A DNA stretch of 47,266 bases from an uncultured Acetobacteraceae bacterium (GTDB taxonomy: Bacteria; Pseudomonadota; Alphaproteobacteria; Acetobacterales; Acetobacteraceae), in assembly GCA_903918195.1 (NCBI GenBank), contig CAIXDS010000164.1, positions 1-47,266 on the forward strand, in the 5' to 3' direction. This document shows, piece by piece, positions 26,014 through 34,570 of the stretch. The stretch's first letter is position 1; each line of letters opens with the position of its first letter. Made by a program: the position numbers and the translations under genes. A model generated the notes under the pieces. It saw only the letters and a program-made list of their open reading frames with translations, made no database searches and was not told where the DNA came from.

Positions 26014-26370
26014 ATGCCGACGCTGGAGCAACTGGCGCAGGTCGTCGCCGCCAATCCGCCTGACCTGGTCCTGCTGGCACAGAACGGGGAGACCTGTGTG
26101 GTCAGCGTGGCGACGCTGCTCGAGCCGGCGCAGACGCGCCTGACACTGGCGAGCGGTGTTCTGCTGGGACGCGCGAGCGTCGGGCCAGGGGGGCCGGAGC
26201 CGATCGGCGTTGGGCGCGGGCTGGCCATTCAGGATGGACAGCTGACGTTGGAGGGGACTGGTCTGGCGCCACCGACCGTGACGGGCGTTCGCGCCGGCAA
26301 CACTGCGCTCGCATCCCTGCTCTCGGCTCTGGCCGGGCTGGGGCTGATCGTGGACGGCAGTACGGCATAG
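26014..26370 (+). CDS. Short protein homologous to the tailspike head module
   Basis: 118 aa. PTLEQLAQVVAANPPDLVLL then LLGRASVGPGGPEPIGVGRG and LAIQDGQLTLEG parallels residues 1-80 of the preceding 754-aa tailspike. It therefore looks like a spike head without the beta-helix: either a remnant of a second spike, or a separate adaptor. It has its own ATG but only a weak ribosome site (GGGAGG 10 nt upstream). Confidence 0.55.
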   Translation: MPTLEQLAQVVAANPPDLVLLAQNGETCVVSVATLLEPAQTRLTLASGVLLGRASVGPGGPEPIGVGRGLAIQDGQLTLEGTGLAPPTVTGVRAGNTALASLLSALAGLGLIVDGSTA

Positions 26371-26550
26371 GCGGTCGGCGCGCTCGCTTCCGCGCAGAAC
26401 CGTCAGGCGCTTCTGGGCTGGCTTTCAGTGGGAGGACAGAACAATGGCCCTCGGCAAAAGCGTGCGGTCACCCACCGGCGTCGATATGCGATACGGGATT
26501 TCGGAGCGGCTCCAACGCGCCGCGCTCGTGAGCGTGTTAGACCGCTGAAC

Positions 26551-26964
26551 ATGGAACACGCTTCCGACTGGCTGCTGCCGGCTTTCGTGGCCGTGGTCAG
26601 CGCCATCCTTTCGCACGCGTTCTCCACCATCCGCGCGCGGGCCGAGTGGCGGCGCGAGGCGGACCTGATCCGACAGGCGCTGAGCCAGCACGAAGCAGAT
26701 ACCGCGAACACGATTGGCGAGGTGACGACGATGAAGCGCGAGCACGAGCTGCGCTTCATCACCCTGGAGAAGGACGTCAGCATCCTCGACGAGAAATCGA
26801 AGATGCTCGTCAGCAGCTATGAACTCGAGCAACGGTTGCAGCCGCTGCTGATCCGCACCGATGAGCTGCGGCGGCGGATCGTTGCCATGGAGGATCACGT
26901 GTTCGGTTACAACCTCGATGGTGCCTTCATGACGTCGCACCCGGTGGTCCGGCGCGAGCCGTGA
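26551..26964 (+). CDS. Small membrane-anchored coiled-coil protein
   Basis: 137 aa from the ATG of MEHASDWLLPAF; the frame is open further upstream but that part is Arg-rich and implausible. One N-terminal hydrophobic helix (WLLPAFVAVVSAILSHAFS) is followed by a long charged helix (EWRREADLIRQALSQHEADT to EQRLQPLLIRTDELRRRIVA). This layout is seen in phage lysis-related or membrane-tether proteins. It lies inside the fibre region. Function unknown. Confidence 0.6.
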   Translation: MEHASDWLLPAFVAVVSAILSHAFSTIRARAEWRREADLIRQALSQHEADTANTIGEVTTMKREHELRFITLEKDVSILDEKSKMLVSSYELEQRLQPLLIRTDELRRRIVAMEDHVFGYNLDGAFMTSHPVVRREP

Positions 26965-27296
26965 CCGCGATCCACCAGGCTCTCGCCGCGGTGGTGGGTC
27001 AGGAAAGTCGTTCGTGCGCAGAGCGCACCGGCCCGGGGAACTGGGCCGTCTGGCTGCAAGGCGTCGTTGGTGGGGGCTTGGACGTTTAGTTCGGGACGAC
27101 GATTCCGGCCGCTGATGTTCATGGCTTCGCTGCCAAGGTGGCGCATCTGCGGGCCGAGGTGGGCTCCGCGTCTTTGCGCGCTGCGCTGGCGGGCCAATCA
27201 CATGGGGACAACATCGTGATCTCCTTACCCAATCGAGAGTCTGACCACACCGGCGCCGCGCACGGGACAGTCGTACTGATGAGCCAAGGGGTGGTT
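26965..27296. other. Intergenic stretch in the fibre region
   Basis: 332 nt between the coiled-coil protein and the long fibre. I see no convincing gene, hairpin or promoter. The fibre frame is open upstream to 27138, but that part does not look like protein. Confidence 0.4.
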
Positions 27297-30200
27297 ATGC
27301 GCACTGTCATATTTGGTGTCAGCGTATTTGGAGCTGGTCTGCTCGTGCCGGCGCTCGCGCCGGCACAAGTGAGCCAACCGCCGGCTCCGGTGCAAAGCGT
27401 TGCCGGGCGCGCCGGGGCGGTGACGCTCACGCATTCCGACATCACTGATTGGGCGACCGTTACGGCAGGGCTCGGTGGAGCCTCCGGTGTGGCGAGCTTC
27501 AACACACGTGTCGGGCCGATAACGCTGAGCTTGTCTGACGTGACATCCGCACTCGGCTTCATGCCGCTGGCGGCAGCACCGGTGACAAGCGTCGCCGGCC
27601 GGACGGGGGCCGTGACCATCTCGCTGGGCGACGTGGCGGGTGCCGGTGGGTTGGCGGGATTGGGCATTGGCACCGGATTGGCCAGCGGCGGCGGCAACCT
27701 GTCGGTGTCCTACGGCACCACGGCTGGCACTGCGGCTCAGGGTAACGATAGCCGCATTACCAGCGCGTTGTCGGCGGCCACGGCGGCCAGCATCTACGCG
27801 CCATTGGCGTCGGCCGCGCTGAGCGGCGTGCCGACGGCGCCGACGCCGAGCCCGGCGGACAACAGCACGACTCTCGCCACCACCGCCTATGTGAAGGCGC
27901 AGGGCTATCTGACATCGGCGCCGGTCACGAGCGTTGCCGGGCGGACAGGGGCCGTCACGCTTTCCGCAGCGGATATTTCCGGTCTGGCATCTGTCGCAAC
28001 CACGGGCACCTATGGCAGCCTGTCCGGTACACCGATGCTGGGCGGCCTGGCAGCGCTTGGCGTGCCGGCCAGTGGCATTGTGACCAGCAATGGCACCCTG
28101 CTCGCGCCTGCTTCGAGCGGCAACGGCATCGCCTATTCCGGTGGAACGCTCAGCAACAGCGGCGTGCTGTCGATCGGCGGAATGACTGGGACGGTCGCTT
28201 GCGGTGGCATCATTTCGTGCTCCGGCGGCACCATCGCCACAACCGGGACGATTGCGCTCGCCGCGGCAGGCACGAGCACGCTCGGCGGGGTGGTGGCGAA
28301 TGCGGGTAGCACCGGGCAATACGTGTCCGGCATCAACGCTGGCACGGGCCAGCTGATTTACGGCACGCCGGCCGGCACTTACACGCTGCCGCTGGCGACA
28401 AACTCGACGCTCGGCGGAGTCATTGCGTCTTCCGGCCTCGGCGTGTCGTCGGGCGCGCTGAGCGTAACCTATGGCACCACGGCTGGCACGGCCGCGCAGG
28501 GCAACGACGGACGCATCGCCGGCGCCGCGCAGACCGCCAACAACCTGTCCGACCTCAGCAGCGCGTCCACGGCCCGGGCGAATCTTGGCCTCGGTTCCAT
28601 TGCCACGCAGTCGGCCGGCGCGGTCGCGATCACGGGCGGCTCGGTCAGTGGCACCGACCTGTCGGGGGCGAACGTGACCGCAACCGGATCGACGACGGCG
28701 CGCACGCTGGCGGCGCGGACGGCCGAGGCGGTCAACGTGCGCGACTTTGGCGCGGCCCTGAACGGTTCGACCAACGACCTGGCGGCCTTCAACACGGCCC
28801 GGTCCGCGGCCGGCTCCTGGGGGACCGTCCGCGTTCCGGCGGGAATGATGCAGCTTAGCGCCAATCCGACCAGCGGAACCGGCCCCGTGCTGTGGCAGAT
28901 GACCGGCAACACCTATAACGACGGCGCCACCCCGGCTGTCGGCTGGCAGACCACGGGCGACGTGATCGAGTCTTTCCTCGGCAATTCCGGAAAGTATTTC
29001 GCCCGAAGCTCCACGACCTCCGCGTCCGGCCCGGTCGTCCGCATCGATGCGTCGGTGACCCACACAGGCGGCACGGCGGGCAACGTGCTGGCGCCGCTGC
29101 AGGTCAACTCCACCATCTCAGCCGAGTCGTCGGCGTTGAACACCGATGTCTGGGGCATCCTGTCGCAACTGACCTCCGCCGCGACCGGACCGGGCGAGCA
29201 TGTTGCCATCGTCGGGTCAGCCACACGCACCGCGCCCGGCTCGGAAATCTGGGGCCAGGATCTGCTTGCCGTTGACACCACAGGACTCGGCTCCGCCTCG
29301 GCGGGGGCGCAAGTCGGCCAGGAAATCGACTTGAACGCGACGGGCACCGACACAGGCGGCGCCGCGGTCAACGTGCTACCCAACAACGCGGGCATCCGTG
29401 TCATGCAGGATTTGGTCGGTGGCCCGTACGGCTCTGCAAACACCGTAGAAATCGGCTGGGGGTCGCGCCTGACCGTCGGCAACAATGCGGATGGCCCTGG
29501 CGGCGGACACGTGAGGCGCGGGTATTCGGTGCTCGCCCCGTTCACGACCGCGGCCTTCGACACGTCGCTGGCGACGGAGGAGACGGGTGCTGCCGCCGTG
29601 CTGCTGGCGGCCGGGCAGCACATCTGCTTCGACGCCGCCGCCGCGCACTGCCTGTCGTACAATACCAGCACGGGCAAGCTCGGCTACTACGTGTCCGGAT
29701 CGTCGGTGCTTTCGCTGGACCCCAGCATCATCCCGGCAGCGTCTGGGCAGTTGCTCGGCGGGTCCGGTGTGGCTGGGGCGGCGGCCGCGGTGACGGTCGG
29801 CACCGGCTTGTCGCTGTCGGGCGGGTCTCTGACCGGCGCCTGGACGGCCACGCCGGTTTCCTCGTTGTCCTCCGACTTCAATGTGGTGAGCGGGCAGCTC
29901 CGCATCGTCTCCTCGGTGCCGGGCGCGGGCGTGCTGGTCTCGACCGGCTCGGCGGTGTCGCCGGCGACGCTGACGGGCCTGAGCCTGTCCGGCACGGGCT
30001 TGTCGCTCGCCAATGCCTCAGGCAGCGCCGGGCAGTTCGTCACCGGGGCGGCCAGCGGGGTGCTGATCTTCGGCTCGCTGCCGGTGTTCAGCGGCAGCAC
30101 TGCGGGCCTGGTGCCAGCCTCGACCGGCGGGACGGGCAACTTCCTGCGGGCGGACGGCACCTGGGCGGCGCTGTCAGGCGGCGGCAACTGGTCCGCCGCG

Positions 30201-31199
30201 GCGGTGTCGGCGACCGGGAGCGGCCTGGTGAACAGCGGCGGCACGCTGAACCTCGCCAACAGCAGCGCGGCGGGAAGCTACACCTCGGCCAACATCACGG
30301 TGGACGCCTATGGGCGCGTCACTGCGGCGGCCAACGGCTCCGGTGGCGGCAGTGTGGCTGGCCCGGGCTCGTCCACCAACAACTATGTCCCGCAGTGGAG
30401 CGGCACGGGCGGCAACACCCTGGCCGCGGGTCTGCCGGTCGGCACCACCGGGAACAGCACGATCCTGCAAACCGGAACGGGCGGCACGATCAGCGCATCG
30501 GTCATCCCGGCAACCACGGTCGCGTCCGGCAGCTACACCAACGCCAACATCACCGTGGGCGCGGACGGCCGCCTCACGGCCGCAAGCAACGGAGCGGGCG
30601 GCAGCGGCGGTGGCGAGCCATGGGCGGCCGGCAGATGGTATGCGCCGGAAGTTCCGACAATGAACCAGCCCATCAACTCGAACTACCTCGAATGCCTGCA
30701 GATTTATGTTCCGCAGACACTCACCATCAACAAGCTCGCCGTAACGGCTGGGAGCAGCGCGGTTACTTCGAATATCGCGATGGCGCTGTATTCCGGGAAC
30801 TACCTGACACCGGCATCGGCTACGCTGGTGGCCGGCAGCACTTTATCAGGTTCCGTATCGGCTGTGGCTGCCGGAGCAGCGATTGCTTTCACTTACGGAA
30901 CCCCGATCCAGATAACCGCGGGGGAATACCTTGTCTGCTTTAATAACTCCGCTAATGTCAATGTGATTGCCGCGGCAAACACCGCGCAATATGGCGCGCA
31001 GCCAACGCTGGCCCGTGCTGGCATGGCGGGACCGCTGGGGTCCACCGGGTCGGGGACCGGCTCAGCGGGCGCGATTTTTCCGGCGGGCGGCCTGATGTCC
31101 TATACCTATACCGGAACGATGCCGGCGAATTTGACGGGACTTACCGAGTCAGTCGGCACCTATGCGGTCGTCAATCTCTCCGTTTATTCCGTGCCCTGA
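27297..31199 (+). CDS. Long repetitive tail fibre with an apparent N-terminal signal peptide
   Basis: 1300 aa from the ATG at 27297, preceded by AAGGGG at a good distance. Residues 1-25 read as an export signal (RTVIFGVSVFGAGLLVPALA, then PAQ), odd for a phage fibre. The N-terminal third repeats SVAGR(T/A)GAVT(L/I) followed by a D(I/V) segment at least three times, and YGTTAGTAAQGND twice. Near the centre is AVNVRDFGAALNGSTNDLAA, a degenerate beta-helix entry. The C-terminal third is Ser/Gly/Thr-rich with NANITVGADGRLTAASNG-type repeats and ends in a compact beta domain (LTINKLAVTAGSSAVTSNIA). No enzyme motif was found. Confidence 0.72.
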   Translation: MRTVIFGVSVFGAGLLVPALAPAQVSQPPAPVQSVAGRAGAVTLTHSDITDWATVTAGLGGASGVASFNTRVGPITLSLSDVTSALGFMPLAAAPVTSVAGRTGAVTISLGDVAGAGGLAGLGIGTGLASGGGNLSVSYGTTAGTAAQGNDSRITSALSAATAASIYAPLASAALSGVPTAPTPSPADNSTTLATTAYVKAQGYLTSAPVTSVAGRTGAVTLSAADISGLASVATTGTYGSLSGTPMLGGLAALGVPASGIVTSNGTLLAPASSGNGIAYSGGTLSNSGVLSIGGMTGTVACGGIISCSGGTIATTGTIALAAAGTSTLGGVVANAGSTGQYVSGINAGTGQLIYGTPAGTYTLPLATNSTLGGVIASSGLGVSSGALSVTYGTTAGTAAQGNDGRIAGAAQTANNLSDLSSASTARANLGLGSIATQSAGAVAITGGSVSGTDLSGANVTATGSTTARTLAARTAEAVNVRDFGAALNGSTNDLAAFNTARSAAGSWGTVRVPAGMMQLSANPTSGTGPVLWQMTGNTYNDGATPAVGWQTTGDVIESFLGNSGKYFARSSTTSASGPVVRIDASVTHTGGTAGNVLAPLQVNSTISAESSALNTDVWGILSQLTSAATGPGEHVAIVGSATRTAPGSEIWGQDLLAVDTTGLGSASAGAQVGQEIDLNATGTDTGGAAVNVLPNNAGIRVMQDLVGGPYGSANTVEIGWGSRLTVGNNADGPGGGHVRRGYSVLAPFTTAAFDTSLATEETGAAAVLLAAGQHICFDAAAAHCLSYNTSTGKLGYYVSGSSVLSLDPSIIPAASGQLLGGSGVAGAAAAVTVGTGLSLSGGSLTGAWTATPVSSLSSDFNVVSGQLRIVSSVPGAGVLVSTGSAVSPATLTGLSLSGTGLSLANASGSAGQFVTGAASGVLIFGSLPVFSGSTAGLVPASTGGTGNFLRADGTWAALSGGGNWSAAAVSATGSGLVNSGGTLNLANSSAAGSYTSANITVDAYGRVTAAANGSGGGSVAGPGSSTNNYVPQWSGTGGNTLAAGLPVGTTGNSTILQTGTGGTISASVIPATTVASGSYTNANITVGADGRLTAASNGAGGSGGGEPWAAGRWYAPEVPTMNQPINSNYLECLQIYVPQTLTINKLAVTAGSSAVTSNIAMALYSGNYLTPASATLVAGSTLSGSVSAVAAGAAIAFTYGTPIQITAGEYLVCFNNSANVNVIAAANTAQYGAQPTLARAGMAGPLGSTGSGTGSAGAIFPAGGLMSYTYTGTMPANLTGLTESVGTYAVVNLSVYSVP

Positions 31200-31200
31200 G

Positions 31201-32793
31201 ATGGTTACCATCAACACGGGAACCAGCATCCTGAACGCCGGATCGGGCATCGCGGCGGATGGGCACGCGGCGGGCGCCTCGGCCGTGACGGGGACGGACC
31301 TGCCGACCGATCAGGTCTATCAGCCGGCCGGGTTCGGCAGCACGGTGCAGATTGTCGTTGCGGCCTCCTGGACTGGAACGCCGGCAACGCCGCAGGCCGC
31401 GATCGTCACACCCGGCACCACCACGCCGGTTACCGGCACCGCCTGGCAGAACATCCCTGGCGGTTCGGGCACGATCACTGCCCCGGCGGGCGGTCCGTAT
31501 TCCCTGGCGTTCCAGGACGCCTATTCGGGTGTGCAATGGCGGTCGTCGAAGAACTTCTTCGTCGGACAGTGTTGGGGCATCTACGGGCAAAGCAACGCCG
31601 GATACTGGGAGATGCCGGGAAATCAGGTGGAGATTTCTCTCACGCCGGTCAACGCCCGCACACGGCGGCAGAACGGCGGCGGCTGGTTCGTCGTCTCCGC
31701 CGCCAATTCAGACGTGGCGCACTACTCGACGCCCTACCCGTGGACGGCGCAGGCCGGAGACATCTGCGTTTTCAACGGCGAGGCGCCGGGGATCTTCGCC
31801 GACCAGATCCTTGCGATTACCGGTAACCCGGTCGGGCTGCATTGGTATGAACAGTTCGGCGAACCGGCGACCTATTTCGATCCGGCAACCGGGGCCGGCT
31901 GGAACGCCATGGTGGGGAACGGCGCGGCGACCGGCGCCTGGAACAACCCGTCCTATGCCTTCGACCTGCAAGGCATCATCCGGATCCAGGGCGAAAGCGA
32001 TACGGGAAATTCAACCCTGATCGCCGCGTTCCCCGGTCATCTGTCCGCCGAGCTGGCGGCGTGGAAGGTGAAAACCGGCCGATCGGACGGGTCGTTCAAG
32101 TTCGGGGTGTGCTCTCTGGGGCCGCAATCGGGATATCCGGGCACGCAATCGGGGAATTTCGGATTGCTCCGGGCCGCGCAGATCGCGTGGGTGGACGCCA
32201 ATACCTCGGCCGGCGCGTTCTACGCCGGCAATCCGATTGATGTCCGGCTGCGCGATGGCGAGGTCCACTGGTACGACGTGGACGAAGACCGGATGGCGAA
32301 GCGGTTCGCGCTCACCGCCACGATCGCCGCGGGAGCGACGGTCTCGGGCAGTGCCGGCGCGTTCGTGACCGGCGCGGGGCCGCGCATCACCGGTTACGTG
32401 CAGAGCGGCGCCACCATCACCGCTTCGCTGGCGATGGACGGTGCGACGGCGCTGGTCATGGGCGACGGCTCCACCACGGGCGCGAACATCGTTTCGGGCA
32501 ACAGTTTCCAGTTCTTCACGTCCGGGGGGGGCGCCGTTGCGCCGACCGCCTCAGCGTTTTCGGGATCGAACATCGTCTTCACCTTTGCCGACACACCGAC
32601 CGCGGCGAGCGTGGTGACGGCGCAGCATTGCATGGCGGACGCGCCCTACGGGATGAGCGGCTACAACGCCGGCACTTCCCCGGTCACGCCGGGCTCGCCG
32701 GTGCTCTCCGCGATCCCCTACGGCAACAACATCGTGCCCGGCGACACGATCGGCCTGCCGATCTGGCCGCATGGTCCCATGGCGGTGACATGA
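31201..32793 (+). CDS. SGNH-type carbohydrate esterase (sialate O-acetylesterase-like) in the fibre region
   Basis: 530 aa. Three SGNH blocks are visible in order: GQSNAG with the candidate nucleophile Ser131 (residues 129-132), QGESDTG (263-269) and DGEVHWYDVDEDRMAKRF with the Asp352/His356 pair. This combination is characteristic of the sialate O-acetylesterase/CE6-like group (DUF303 type). Residues 1-120 are a beta-rich module that could attach to the fibre, and residues 370-530 another. It begins 1 nt after the long fibre's stop. A deacetylase acting on acetylated O-antigen or capsule during adsorption is the likely role. Confidence 0.75.
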   Translation: MVTINTGTSILNAGSGIAADGHAAGASAVTGTDLPTDQVYQPAGFGSTVQIVVAASWTGTPATPQAAIVTPGTTTPVTGTAWQNIPGGSGTITAPAGGPYSLAFQDAYSGVQWRSSKNFFVGQCWGIYGQSNAGYWEMPGNQVEISLTPVNARTRRQNGGGWFVVSAANSDVAHYSTPYPWTAQAGDICVFNGEAPGIFADQILAITGNPVGLHWYEQFGEPATYFDPATGAGWNAMVGNGAATGAWNNPSYAFDLQGIIRIQGESDTGNSTLIAAFPGHLSAELAAWKVKTGRSDGSFKFGVCSLGPQSGYPGTQSGNFGLLRAAQIAWVDANTSAGAFYAGNPIDVRLRDGEVHWYDVDEDRMAKRFALTATIAAGATVSGSAGAFVTGAGPRITGYVQSGATITASLAMDGATALVMGDGSTTGANIVSGNSFQFFTSGGGAVAPTASAFSGSNIVFTFADTPTAASVVTAQHCMADAPYGMSGYNAGTSPVTPGSPVLSAIPYGNNIVPGDTIGLPIWPHGPMAVT

Positions 32794-32797
32794 GGGA

Positions 32798-33385
32798 ATG
32801 CCCAATATGGCTATCATAGCACGCTTCGACGCTGCGGCTGCCATCATCGTCGGGGCCGAGGGCGCACCCGGCAACGATGCCGGCGACCCCGGCGGCCTGA
32901 CCGTCTACGGCCACGATCAGGCATCCTGGCCCGATCTGCTGGCGCGGGTGCCGGCCAGCGTCCGCGCGCAACTGCCGCGGAATGTGTCGGGGCTCACGCG
33001 CGACCAGGCGTTGCTCGCGTACCGGGCGGGGTATTGGAACCTGGTGCGGGCGGACGATCTGCCGGCGCCGCTGGCGTTGCTGGCGTTTGACGCGGCGGTG
33101 AACCAAGGCACGGGCTGGGCGCCGGCGGCACTGCAGTCGGTTCTTGGCGTGGCAGTGGACGGCGATATCGGCCCACAGACCATCCAGGCAGCAGCTGAAG
33201 CCGATGTCATGGATACGCTCGCCGAGTTTGCCTGGCGGCGTGACCAGCGATACCGCCAGGCCAGCAACTGGCAGAGCTTCGGCCACGGCTGGATTACCCG
33301 GCTGTTCCGGACCGTGGCCCTGTCGCTTGTCTACGATGGTCCCGCCGGCCAGGCGGAATGGCTGCCGCATATCGGAGCGTCGTAG
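32798..33385 (+). CDS. Endolysin, GH108-type N-acetylmuramidase
   Basis: 195 aa. Near the N-terminus GAEGAPGNDAGDPGG gives the catalytic Glu21 and the D-x-GGxTxxG block of glycoside hydrolase family 108. The C-terminal half (FDAAVNQGTGWAPAALQSVL, then DGDIGPQTIQAAAEAD and AWRRDQRY) matches the peptidoglycan-binding PG_binding_3 region found in these enzymes. No signal peptide, so it needs a holin or other release route. First gene of the lysis block. Confidence 0.88.
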   Translation: MPNMAIIARFDAAAAIIVGAEGAPGNDAGDPGGLTVYGHDQASWPDLLARVPASVRAQLPRNVSGLTRDQALLAYRAGYWNLVRADDLPAPLALLAFDAAVNQGTGWAPAALQSVLGVAVDGDIGPQTIQAAAEADVMDTLAEFAWRRDQRYRQASNWQSFGHGWITRLFRTVALSLVYDGPAGQAEWLPHIGAS

Positions 33386-33470
33386 CGCTCTAACTATCTG
33401 TTTCGGCAAGCAACTCAATCGGCGGGCTGTCGCCGGTCCGGCCGATGTTGCGTTAACCACCGGAGACATC

Positions 33471-33695
33471 ATGACACCTGACCAGCTCGCGGACCTGCTC
33501 CGCGCAGCGGGGTGGGGGGCGTATGTGCCCGCTGCCCTGGCCTTTGCCGGCCTTGCGGCCAAGCTCTGCGCCATCCTTCCGCCACCAACCCCAGACCGGC
33601 CGCGCTGGTATCGCATCCTGCGCGCCGTGCTCGACGCGATCGGCGGCAATTGGGGCTACGCCACGAACGCCGCAAATCAGGGGACCAAGCCATGA
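33471..33695 (+). CDS. Small membrane protein, holin candidate
   Basis: 74 aa with one hydrophobic helix (YVPAALAFAGLAAKLCAILP) and a short polar C-terminus. Encoded 85 nt after the endolysin, where a holin is expected. One predicted membrane span would make it a class III-like holin; no charged pattern proves this. Confidence 0.5.
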   Translation: MTPDQLADLLRAAGWGAYVPAALAFAGLAAKLCAILPPPTPDRPRWYRILRAVLDAIGGNWGYATNAANQGTKP

Positions 33696-34174
33696 AGCGT
33701 CGCCACATGTTTGCCGTCGCGCCCGGTCTCGGCCTCGCGCTCGCCGGCTGCGGCACGCTGTCGCAACAGCAGGCGACCCAGCTTCAGCAGTTGATCGCTG
33801 GCGCGCAGTCCATCGAAGGCAGCATGACGACGAATGTCCCGCTGCTGCTGTCTGCCGTCCACCTATCGGCAGGCGACGTGGCGAACGTCCGCGTGGCGCT
33901 CGCCGCGTTGGTGCAGGCGACGAACGCGCTGGCCTTGGTGCCGACCATTGCGGGGGGCGCGCCCTATATTCAGGTCATCGAAAACAGCCTGAATGTCATC
34001 GTGGCGGTTGCGGCCTCGATCGCGATCATCCCGGAACCCTACCATACGGCGCTTGTCGTGGCCGCGCTGGCGCTGCCGCCGCTGGAAACGATGGTGGGCC
34101 TTGCCATCCAACAGGGAACCGCGCTGGCGGCCACGATCAAGGCTAGGGCCGTCGCCAAGGCATCGGCGGCGTGA
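33692..34174 (+). CDS. Predicted lipoprotein in the lysis region
   Basis: 160 aa. Signal peptide with lipobox LALAGCG (Cys near residue 21), then mostly helical Ala/Leu-rich sequence (QQQATQLQQLIAGAQSIEGS; VIVAVAASIAIIPEPYHTAL). Overlaps its neighbours by 4 nt and 1 nt, so translationally coupled. Function unknown; similar lipoproteins accompany endolysins in related prophages. Confidence 0.6.
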   Translation: MKRRHMFAVAPGLGLALAGCGTLSQQQATQLQQLIAGAQSIEGSMTTNVPLLLSAVHLSAGDVANVRVALAALVQATNALALVPTIAGGAPYIQVIENSLNVIVAVAASIAIIPEPYHTALVVAALALPPLETMVGLAIQQGTALAATIKARAVAKASAA

Positions 34175-34386
34175 TGTCGTGGATCGTCACCCTGTGGCGC
34201 GCCGTTGTCGCGTGGCTGTCCTACCGGGCCGGAACGCAAGCCGGCGCGGCCGAGGCGCGGCAGGAAGCGGCTCTGCAAACCGCAACGGAGGAAGCGCATG
34301 AAGCCGAAGCTGTGGCCGCTGCTGCGGTGGCCGCTCCCCATGATCGGGCTGGCGTTGCTGGCCGGCTGCGCGCCGGGCTTTTCTGA
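34174..34386 (+). CDS. Inner-membrane spanin candidate (Rz-like)
   Basis: 70 aa: one N-terminal membrane segment (WIVTLWRAVVAWLSYRAG) then an Ala/Glu-rich helix (AAEARQEAALQTATEEAHEA) that could form a coiled coil. The next gene, a small lipoprotein, starts inside it in another frame, the classic Rz/Rz1 nesting. An ATG at the overlap with the previous stop is used; a GTG one codon upstream also exists. Confidence 0.55.
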   Translation: MSWIVTLWRAVVAWLSYRAGTQAGAAEARQEAALQTATEEAHEAEAVAAAAVAAPHDRAGVAGRLRAGLF

Positions 34387-34570
34387 GCCTCCCGGAGCGT
34401 GCGTCCGGGTGCCGCTGGTATCCTACAGCCCGGATGTCCAGAGCCGCGTGGCGGACGAGATCGAGGCGACCCAGGCCGGTGCGACGTGGCCCAGGATGAT
34501 CGCGGATTACGGCGCGTTGCGGGCGGCTGAGCGCGCGACGCAAGAGGCATGCGAGAGGGGAGGAGGATGA
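34298..34570 (+). CDS. Outer-membrane spanin candidate (Rz1-like lipoprotein)
   Basis: 90 aa, starts 124 nt inside the Rz-like gene in a different frame, with CGGAGGAAG before the ATG. Signal peptide and lipobox LLAGCAPG (Cys near residue 24). After it comes a Pro-containing segment and a helix (PDVQSRVADEIEATQAGATW). Nested small lipoprotein plus membrane partner fits a two-component spanin that fuses inner and outer membranes at lysis. Confidence 0.6.
   Translation: MKPKLWPLLRWPLPMIGLALLAGCAPGFSEPPGACVRVPLVSYSPDVQSRVADEIEATQAGATWPRMIADYGALRAAERATQEACERGGG

Noticed and set aside
27225..29063. A 612-codon open frame on the minus strand opposite the long fibre
   Set aside because: It is Arg/Gly/Ala-rich with no domain, and mirrors the repetitive GC-rich fibre gene; a shadow frame.
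30200..30620. Tandem DNA repeats in the fibre as a phase-variable array
   Set aside because: The repetition is at protein level (ANITV-DGR units) with diverged DNA, so slippage is unlikely.
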